DNA of 64,000 bases from Acidaminococcus sp. (GTDB taxonomy: Bacteria > Bacillota > Negativicutes > Acidaminococcales > Acidaminococcaceae): contig JAKVOM010000001.1 of the NCBI GenBank assembly GCA_022482815.1, forward strand, positions 992,001-1,056,000, in the 5' to 3' direction. The position numbers were made by a program, and so were the translations under genes. The stretch's first letter is position 1. Each line of letters begins with the position of its first letter. The notes under the pieces were generated by a model, which saw nothing but the letters and a program-made list of their open reading frames with translations, ran no database searches and had not been told where the DNA came from. Below are positions 58,622-64,000 of this stretch, one piece after another.

Positions 58622-58695
58622 GTATTTGTTAGGATTGTTCGCTTGTTTCGAAGATGATTTTATCTTCATCTCTCTTCTCAACTCCATCTTGAGCG

Positions 58696-58735
58696 AAAAG
58701 GATTGCCGTGTATTGTTATGCGGCAGTCCTTTTTG
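58696..58735 (+). terminator. Terminator after the dehydrogenase
   Basis: AAAAGGATTGCCG(tgtattgttatg)CGGCAGTCCTTTTTG. Confidence 0.85.
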
Positions 58736-58905
58736 CGTTTTGTGGAAAGGATTTTTGTAACAGTACCTGTCGACTTAATCTTACTTGCTCACTAAAGAAT
58801 TCCGTGCTATCATTGACTTCCTATTGCATAATAATTAAATAAGATGTATAATTATCGCATTCAACACGAAAAAATCTACACAATGGTTAACAAGGAGGAA
58901 TATTT

Positions 58906-59703
58906 ATGAAAAAGATAAAGATGTTATCCGGGCTGCTGGCCGGGCTGATGCTCTGCGCTGCGGCAGCTGGATGCGGAGGCAGCAGTGGAAGCAGCAGCGG
59001 CAGCAGTGATAAAAAGGCCGAAGCGAAGAAGGAACTCGTTGTAGGTACGAATCCTTCGTTTGCTCCTTTTGAATTCACCGACAAAAAAGACGGTACAATC
59101 ATGGGCTTTGATATTGACTTGATCAATGCTCTGGCAAAGAAGGCCGGCTTTGAAAAGGTCACTATCAAAAATATTGCCTTTGATGGCTTGATTCCTTCTC
59201 TGGAAGCAGGGAATATTGATGCAACAATTACCGGGATGAGTATTACGGAAGAACGTAAGAAGAAAGTGAATTTCACCGATCCGTACTATGAATCCGGGTT
59301 GATGGCCATCGTAAAGAAAGATAACAACAGCATCAATAGCCTGGATGATTTGAAAGGCAAGACCATTGCTGTTCAGCTTGGCACGACGGGAGCGAAATAT
59401 GCAGAAACAATTCCTGAGGCGAAAGTAAAGACATTCGATTCATCCGATCTCGCCTGCCTGGAACTGAAAAATGGAGGAGCCGATGCGGTTGTCAGTGATT
59501 TGCCGGTACTTCAGTATTTCCTGAAGCAGGGCGGCAGCAAATATGCCAAGAGCGTAGGAACCCCGAAGAAGGGCGACTTCTACGGTATTGCTACAGCTAA
59601 GAGCAACAAGGAATTGTGCGAGAAGCTGAATAAGGCACTGGCTGAATTAAAGCAAAGCGGCGAATACCAAAAGATTTACGATAAATGGTTTAAAGCTGAA
59701 TAA
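58906..59703 (+). CDS. Amino-acid ABC transporter solute-binding lipoprotein
   Basis: The 265-residue protein has a lipoprotein signal ending AAAAGC (Cys near 23), a Ser/Gly spacer, and a family-3 substrate-binding domain. Motifs: LVVGTNPSFAPFEF, GFDIDLINALAKKAGF, and a DGLIPSLEAGNIDATITGMSIT-like block (shown in part). YESGL and a C-terminal YQKIYDKWF follow. This type binds polar amino acids such as Gln, Glu or Arg for ABC uptake. No permease or ATPase gene is adjacent. AAGGAGGAA precedes the ATG. It stands alone before a terminator. Confidence 0.88.
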   Translation: MKKIKMLSGLLAGLMLCAAAAGCGGSSGSSSGSSDKKAEAKKELVVGTNPSFAPFEFTDKKDGTIMGFDIDLINALAKKAGFEKVTIKNIAFDGLIPSLEAGNIDATITGMSITEERKKKVNFTDPYYESGLMAIVKKDNNSINSLDDLKGKTIAVQLGTTGAKYAETIPEAKVKTFDSSDLACLELKNGGADAVVSDLPVLQYFLKQGGSKYAKSVGTPKKGDFYGIATAKSNKELCEKLNKALAELKQSGEYQKIYDKWFKAE

Positions 59704-59710
59704 AACAAAG

Positions 59711-59756
59711 CAAAGGGTTGTGAAAGGTGATTCTTCCTTTCACAACCCTTTTTTGT
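59711..59756. terminator. Bidirectional terminator between the binding protein and the Crp/Fnr gene
   Basis: CAAAGGGTTGTGAAAGG(tgattctt)CCTTTCACAACCCTTTTTTG, an almost perfect stem. It separates converging genes. Confidence 0.88.
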
Positions 59757-59790
59757 TTAGCAGAATTGCTTGTTTTACAGACTGTACCGA

Positions 59791-60420
59791 TTAATAAAAT
59801 TCCATTCCCTTAAATATAGCTAACAGGCCTTCACGGTCGATGATTTTAATTTTCTTATAAGATAGTTCGATGAGCTTTTCTTTTTCGAATTTATCCAAAA
59901 CTTTTGTCGCACTGATGCGGCTCATGCCGGTGACGGAGGCAATTTGTTCATGTGTATAGCGAACGAAAGGCGTATGGTTTGAAGCAGAGTAGAGAAGGCA
60001 GGCGACTTTTTCGTCGTTATGAAGAAATTGGGCGTAAAAAATCCACCCATGGAGCAGTGTGATTTTTTTCATGAATAATTCCAAAAGTTCACGCATATCA
60101 CTTTTTTGCTGCATGCAGAGTGTGGTCAGTTTTTGGCTGTCCATGGCATAGACTGTGATATCACTGGCTGCATCGGCGCTTACAATTCTGACGGACGGGT
60201 TGCCCACTGCCTCTTCACCAACCAGATTGCCGGATTCGATGAAGCAGAGCGTTCTTTCTTCTCCGTCAGGATAGAGCAGATACGCACGAACCATCCCGGA
60301 TTTGAGGTAATAAATTTCTTTCGCACTGCTTTCTTTATGAAACAAGATTTTTCCTTTTGGATAGTTTCGTAAAATTCCATACTTTTTGAAGAGAAGTGGG
60401 ATTCTCTTTGTAATATCCAT
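59791..60420 (-). CDS. Crp/Fnr-family transcription regulator
   Basis: This 209-residue protein has an N-terminal cyclic-nucleotide-binding-type beta-roll (about 15-125) and a dimer helix (about 125-145). A C-terminal winged-helix HTH follows (THEQIASVTGMSRISATKVLDKF, about 154-176, shown in part). The beta-roll has no four-Cys Fe-S set, so it is not an oxygen-sensing Fnr. The PDGEERTLCFIESGNLVGEE block resembles the effector pocket of small-molecule sensors of this family. It lies divergent from the second DctP gene and convergent with the binding-protein gene. It could control either one. Confidence 0.85.
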   Translation of the reverse strand: MDITKRIPLLFKKYGILRNYPKGKILFHKESSAKEIYYLKSGMVRAYLLYPDGEERTLCFIESGNLVGEEAVGNPSVRIVSADAASDITVYAMDSQKLTTLCMQQKSDMRELLELFMKKITLLHGWIFYAQFLHNDEKVACLLYSASNHTPFVRYTHEQIASVTGMSRISATKVLDKFEKEKLIELSYKKIKIIDREGLLAIFKGMEFY

Positions 60421-60924
60421 TAATATTCCTTCCTTATAAAAAATAAACTAAATTTTTATACTATTCTAAAATAAATCACAATTTTGGTAAAGTTCGCTAC
60501 AAACTTCAAAAAGCATCTCTGCTACAATGAAAGGAGTTAAAAAAAGCCCAGATAGCAATGAGGGGAAATAGAGGAGAGATCACTTATTTGCGCTTTACAT
60601 CGGAGATTTTGGTACATGATTAAAAATTTAGCCGTTTATCCGGTAAGGCCAAAATTTAAGTCCTGAAATTTTGCAAAAGCCTACTTATTTCATTTTCGTA
60701 TTTATTTATTTAAAAGTCAATACGAAATAGTAGAGAGTATTGTTTATAATTAATACCTTGGAATTCAGAATGCAAGAAATTGCTCATACCATAAAAATCA
60801 GAAAAATCTTACAAATAACTTGAAACCGGTTCTTTTTTTGTTTTTGAATTTAAACGTGGAAAAACTTTACAAGTATTATAAGTGAGTGGATTATATGTGG
60901 ACTAATTTCAAGGAGGGAATGAAA
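60421..60924. other. A+T-rich divergent region between the Crp/Fnr gene and the second DctP gene
   Basis: No ORF with a ribosome site on the + strand before the DctP gene. A -10-like CTACAAT at about 60521-60528 (+) suggests a promoter, giving a leader of roughly 400 bases. TTGAAACCGGTTC near 60820 contains an AACCGGTT palindrome followed by a T run. No known riboswitch was recognised. Confidence 0.4.
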
Positions 60925-61959
60925 ATGAGTAAGAAGTTTTGGATAGGTTTGGCTTGTATGACTGCTGCTGCTTTTGCAATGACGGGTTGTGGCGGGGATA
61001 AAGGTAAGACGGCCAGCAAGGATAACCCTGTCAACTTGAAAATGAATGTTACGACGTCTGAAGCCAGTGTTTGGCAAGTCGCCGCTAAGGGCTTTAAGAA
61101 AGAAGTCGAAGAAAAGACCGGTGGTCGTTATAAGATTACGATTTATTCCAATGAGCAGCTTTCTTCCGGTGATCAGACTAAAGGAATTGAGATGCTTTAT
61201 AATGGAGCAACCGACTGTGATATGCACTCTACGATCATTCATACGAACGTTGTTCCTCGACTTTCCGTAATTAATATGCCGTGGATTTTGACGAACGGTT
61301 ATAAGAGCGCGGATGAATATTTCTTTAAGAAAGATGCTCCTGGTTTTACTTTTGTCAAGAAAGAAATCGAAGCGAAAGGCCCTCACGTTTTGGCAATGTG
61401 TGAAGCGGGTTTCCGTCAGATTACAAATAATGTGCATCCAATTACCAAGGCTGAGGATCTGTCCGGCCTGAAGATTCGTATTCCGGCCATCGCCATTCTG
61501 GTCGATGTGTTCCGTACCTTTAATGCCGATCCGACTCAGATGCCTTATAGCGAATGCTTTACAGCACTCCAGCAAGGGGCTATCGATGGTCAGGAAAACC
61601 CGTATGATACGATTCGTGCCGCCAAGATTGAAGAAGTACAGAAATACATGACGATTTGGGATTACTGCTACGATCCGCTGGTACTTAGTGTCAGCGAAAA
61701 GACTTGGAAACGCCTCAGCGATGAGGATAAAAAAATCTTTACGGAAGCTGCTCAGCATGCTTGTGAAGAAGAAATTAAGGCGTCGCGTTCTCTTGATCAG
61801 CAAATCGTTAAGGAATTTAAGGATAAGGGCATGATCGTTAACGAACTGACTCCGGAGATGAGACTCGCCATGAAGGCTTCCATGAAGCCGGTTTATGATA
61901 AGTATAAGGATAAGTTTGGTGAAGATGCATTTAAGATTTTTGGATATACCTTTAAATGA
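60925..61959 (+). CDS. TRAP transporter solute-binding lipoprotein (DctP), paralogue 2
   Basis: The 344-residue protein starts at ATG 60925 (AAGGAGGG seven bases before). It has a lipoprotein signal ending AMTGC (Cys near 21) and a DctP domain. It shares long stretches with the product at 56474-57502: NLKMNVTTSE.SVW.VAAK.FKKEVEEKT, PTQMP.SECFTALQQGA.DGQENP and QKYMTIW. The binding Arg in LSGLKIRIP is kept. The two are clearly paralogues, but the mid-region that lines the ligand cleft differs, so they may bind different acids. No dctQ/dctM nearby. The dehydrogenase at 62059 follows after about 100 bases. Confidence 0.88.
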   Translation: MSKKFWIGLACMTAAAFAMTGCGGDKGKTASKDNPVNLKMNVTTSEASVWQVAAKGFKKEVEEKTGGRYKITIYSNEQLSSGDQTKGIEMLYNGATDCDMHSTIIHTNVVPRLSVINMPWILTNGYKSADEYFFKKDAPGFTFVKKEIEAKGPHVLAMCEAGFRQITNNVHPITKAEDLSGLKIRIPAIAILVDVFRTFNADPTQMPYSECFTALQQGAIDGQENPYDTIRAAKIEEVQKYMTIWDYCYDPLVLSVSEKTWKRLSDEDKKIFTEAAQHACEEEIKASRSLDQQIVKEFKDKGMIVNELTPEMRLAMKASMKPVYDKYKDKFGEDAFKIFGYTFK

Positions 61960-62058
61960 TGTAAGAATCAAGTTTACGAGATTCAGCTTAAAAGATGGAC
62001 CACGTTCCCATGGTTTCGGCAAAAGGGATACATCATTAATTGAAAAGAGGCCTTTATC

Positions 62059-62949
62059 ATGAAAATAGGTTTTTTGGGAATGGGTGTCATGGGCGGTCCG
62101 ATGTCCATGAATGTGGTGAAGAAATGTGGCTGCGAAGTTTTGGGGTATGATGTGGTACCCGATCATATGAAAGGGTTTATCAGTGCTGGTGGTAAGGCTG
62201 TCAAAGATCCCGTTGAAATCTACAAAAACTGCGATATCATCATGCAGATTTTGCCGACTCATCCTATAATTATTAATTCTATTGAGCAGGCAGTCACCTA
62301 CGGGAAACCCGGTAATATCATCATCGACCTTTCTTCTACGGCACCTCATATTATCCAGGAGTTATATGAGAAGGTTAAAGCAGCGAAGATGTTTCTCCTG
62401 GATTCGCCTGTCAGCGGTGGAAATCCGGCAGCTATTGCCGGTACACTGGCCATCATGACAGGCGGTGATAAGGAAGCGTATGATAAGGTCGAGAAATATC
62501 TGGCCTGCATGGGAAATCCGGTCTATGTAGGCAAGAGCGGCAGCGGGGACGTTACGAAACTCGTAAATAACATGATTGCCGGGGCTTACATGGTAGCCAT
62601 TGCCGAAGGGTATGCCTTTGCAGCAAAAGCCGGCATCGATCTTCAGACAACCTTTGAAGCGACACGCTGTGGATTTGCCGGCGGGCCTGTCTACGATAAT
62701 AAGGTTCCTAAAATCATCCATCGCGACTATACGCCGGGAGCACGCATTGCCGTACACCGGAAGGATATCATCAATGCTAAGCATTATGCCCATAAGCTTG
62801 ATATTGATACGCCAATGACCGACGTTGTGCTTCTGGTCATGGACTGGATGAACGATAACGGTCATATTGATGAAGATCAGGCCGCTATGGTCAAGTATTT
62901 TGAAGACAAGATGGATGTGAAAGTGGGATCCGGTCCTGAAAAGAAATAA
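62059..62949 (+). CDS. 3-hydroxyisobutyrate dehydrogenase family oxidoreductase
   Basis: This 296-residue beta-hydroxyacid dehydrogenase has the Rossmann opening IGFLGMGVMGGPMS (3-16). The substrate-binding motif DSPVSGGNPAAIAGTLAIM is at about 114-132 and the catalytic Lys is in GSGDVTKLVNNM (near 169). The family includes tartronate semialdehyde reductase (GarR) and 3-hydroxyisobutyrate dehydrogenase; the choice cannot be made here. It lies downstream of a TRAP receptor gene, so it may act on the imported hydroxyacid. A ribosome site GAAAAGAGG precedes ATG 62059. Confidence 0.88.
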   Translation: MKIGFLGMGVMGGPMSMNVVKKCGCEVLGYDVVPDHMKGFISAGGKAVKDPVEIYKNCDIIMQILPTHPIIINSIEQAVTYGKPGNIIIDLSSTAPHIIQELYEKVKAAKMFLLDSPVSGGNPAAIAGTLAIMTGGDKEAYDKVEKYLACMGNPVYVGKSGSGDVTKLVNNMIAGAYMVAIAEGYAFAAKAGIDLQTTFEATRCGFAGGPVYDNKVPKIIHRDYTPGARIAVHRKDIINAKHYAHKLDIDTPMTDVVLLVMDWMNDNGHIDEDQAAMVKYFEDKMDVKVGSGPEKK

Positions 62950-63003
62950 TCCGTTATGCGGTTACGCATTTTTCATCTCTCTTCTCTCATCTCCTACTTT
63001 GGC

Positions 63004-63043
63004 AAAAAGGATCGCCGCTAATAGTTTGCGGCGGTCCTTTTTG
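63004..63043 (+). terminator. Terminator after the hydroxyacid dehydrogenase
   Basis: AAAAAGGATCGCCGC(taatagttt)GCGGCGGTCCTTTTTG. Confidence 0.88.
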
Positions 63044-63289
63044 TATATGTACCAGTGAAAATATAAAAAATTAGAGACAAGTGTCTCTACTGGAAAGAAA
63101 CTTATCCACTATAAATTGCCTATATTATTGCAGAATATGAATAAAAGTGAAATATTGTTTACAATAATGTAAATATAGAAAAATTGAGAAAAAAGATTTT
63201 TTAAAAGAAAATTGCTAGGATTCATGCGGGTTTGAGCCATATTTACCGAAAAAATAGAAAAATAAACACTGGTATTTATTTTTGAGATA
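63044..63289. other. A+T-rich spacer before the putative large RNA
   Basis: A small hairpin GAGACAAGTGTCTC at about 63072-63085 and a possible promoter at the right end (TACAAT 63293-63298) are the only features seen. No gene. Confidence 0.4.
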
Positions 63290-63435
63290 CGCTACAATGC
63301 AGGTAAAGAAAGACGAAATCGCAAAAGGTTCTGCTCCTTCAGTTATTGGGGAGCAAAAAGAACGAGATGGGAGCGAGTCCAATGGGCAGCGATAGCAAGT
63401 AACCACAGGAAGTTTAAACCGATAGGAGGTTTTCT

Positions 63436-63483
63436 TATGGTTATGTTCAATGGGATTCCAAGGTACATGTTGGAAGAACATTA
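63436..63483 (+). CDS. Possible 15-codon mini-ORF with strong ribosome site
   Basis: AGGAGG (63425) lies six bases before ATG 63437 (within a base of the coordinate given) and an ORF reading MVMFNGIPRYMLEEH to TAA. It lies inside the putative large RNA and may be chance. A following ATG behind AAGAAGGGAG opens a 10-codon ORF. Confidence 0.25.
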
Positions 63484-63907
63484 AGAAGGGAGATAGTCCA
63501 ATGGGCCAGGAAATGGGTGGTCGCGAATTGTGATCACAAAGGATACGAAGAATCCGAACGAGACGAGTTTTCAGAAGTAAACCTCTAAAGAGAGGAACGT
63601 GACGGGGTTTAGTCCCGATGTGGAAATAATTTCAAGTGGTTCTTCTTACAACTGAATAGCGAACGAATGTCTATGGTTGGTAAGCAGGCGAGGAGATGAT
63701 CCAGCGTCTTTCATCCCGAGCGGATGAATGCAGTTCTGATGATTTATCGACCGATATCTCAGCTAAGGCGGATATCGACGTGGAAGATAGATCGGTTGTC
63801 CTGGAAGCTTGCGGGCAGCCAGAGATTAAAAGAAGGGAATGAGTCCGAAATACAATGCAGGATAGTGAAATCGAGTCAATAAATTTGCGATTGGGTTTTT
63901 CGAGTGA

Positions 63908-63953
63908 AGAAATCTGATCGGCCGATGAGTCAGTCGGCCGGTCAGATTTTTTA
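63908..63953 (+). terminator. Terminator of the putative large RNA
   Basis: AAATCTGAtCGGCCGA(tgagtcag)TCGGCCGgTCAGATTTTTT, about 15 bp with one mismatch, then a T run. Confidence 0.92.
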
Positions 63954-63960
63954 TTAGTTA

Positions 63961-63982
63961 AGTCAAACCTTTAGGTTTGACT
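63961..63982. repeat. Perfect palindrome at the right edge
   Basis: AGTCAAACCT-TT-AGGTTTGACT. It could be a terminator or a transposon-end hairpin. Read on the minus strand, the last 30 bases of the window are open and end in TAA within this palindrome (KEVAEDSQT-stop), so a minus-strand gene may run in from the right. Confidence 0.5.
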
Positions 63983-64000
63983 ATCCTCTGCCACCTCCTT

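Larger units (their letters stand above)
63300..63955 (+). ncRNA. Candidate large structured noncoding RNA, class not recognised
   Basis: About 650 bases, gene-free for any frame over 50 codons, more G+C- and purine-rich than the flanks. It starts after a -10-like CTACAAT and ends in a very strong terminator. Many local hairpins are visible: GCTCC/GGGAGC (63333-63355), GGAT-acgaaga-ATCC (63541-63555), CCTCT-aaag-AGAGG (63582-63595), CGGGG/TCCCG (63603-63618), CATCCC-gag-CGGATG (63712-63726) and CGATATC/GATATCG (63752-63778). The last lies inside GACCGAT/ATCGGT. A motif GGA-N5-TCC occurs four times (63370, 63489, 63693, 63836). It is not tmRNA, RNase P, SRP, 6S or a group II intron by their landmark sequences. 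Known giant RNAs such as ROOL, GOLLD, OLE or HEARO could not be compared here. Confidence 0.5.

Noticed and set aside
60850-62349. 499-codon minus-strand frame over the second DctP gene
   Set aside because: It covers a DctP gene with its own ribosome site and lipobox and runs through the intergenic gap and into the next gene. Composition (many His, Phe, Asn) is typical of an antisense artefact.
63215-63481. 88-codon minus-strand frame
   Set aside because: No ribosome site; it overlaps the promoter and 5' part of the putative large RNA.
63300-63955. tmRNA, RNase P RNA or group II intron as identity of the large RNA
   Set aside because: No tRNA-like ends or ANDxxALAA-type tag reading, no GAGGAAAGTCC core, and no domain V (GAGC..GUUC) sequence.
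63300-63955. CsrA-sponge RNA (many GGA motifs)
   Set aside because: GGA occurs about 17 times, but the region is purine-rich overall and the four GGA-N5-TCC elements put GGA in stems rather than loops. Not supported enough to claim.

Overview
The window reads as chromosome of a diderm Firmicute of the class Negativicutes, most likely Acidaminococcus or a close relative. The 16S gene has an Acidaminococcaceae-type sequence, and the gene neighbourhoods are Firmicutes-like: walJ-htrA-rlmH, def-fmt-rsmB-rlmN-prpC-prkC-rsgA-rpe, recA-recX-rny. An AsmA/TamB-like envelope protein also fits a cell with an outer membrane. This is inference from sequence memory; no search was run.

Layout. 0-5 kb: the 3' end of a LysR-type regulator, an SLC13/MatC-type permease, an IS200-type element and, abutting it, an IS1182-family element. 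5-12.4 kb: Na+ symporter (NSS), a small membrane protein, MATE exporter, HAD phosphatase and L,D-transpeptidase, closed by a second, nearly identical IS1182 copy in the opposite orientation. 12.4-14.7 kb: a PerR/Fur-type regulator and an NADPH-FMN reductase, with a structured leader upstream of the latter. 14.7-21.1 kb: walJ, a secreted protein, htrA, rlmH and a PHP phosphoesterase, then a DUF362-ferredoxin protein and an orphan citrate lyase ligase. 21.5-35.8 kb: metK under a SAM-I riboswitch, priA, then a ten-gene translation/modification/signalling operon. 35.9-40.4 kb: riboflavin operon ribD-ribE-ribBA-ribH under an FMN riboswitch, followed by hslO. 40.5-48.5 kb: recA-recX with an SOS box, rny, an HD protein, an ECF S component and udp-deoB. 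48.7-50.3 kb: hcp. 50.5-55.95 kb: a complete 16S-23S-5S operon without tRNAs. 56-63 kb: three solute-binding lipoproteins (two paralogous TRAP DctP, one amino-acid type) without membrane partners, two dehydrogenases and a Crp/Fnr regulator. 63.3-63.95 kb: a gene-free, purine-rich, hairpin-rich stretch ending in a very strong terminator, probably a large noncoding RNA that I do not recognise.

Two features tie the accessory sequence together. A roughly 260-bp repeat family lies in + orientation in the 3' region of several genes. It has an internal long hairpin with compensatory changes between copies and ends that resemble the IS1182 terminal repeat, so it may be a non-autonomous (MITE-like) relative that doubles as a terminator. 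One copy is interrupted at its terminator hairpin by the second IS1182 copy.

Best candidates for something new: the 63.3-63.95 kb RNA with its embedded mini-ORFs, the MITE-like terminator repeats, an apparent AUA start codon on rny, and a 9-codon leader ORF in a hairpin upstream of the FMN reductase. Nothing resembling CRISPR, a toxin-antitoxin pair, a restriction system, a prophage or a tRNA gene was seen.
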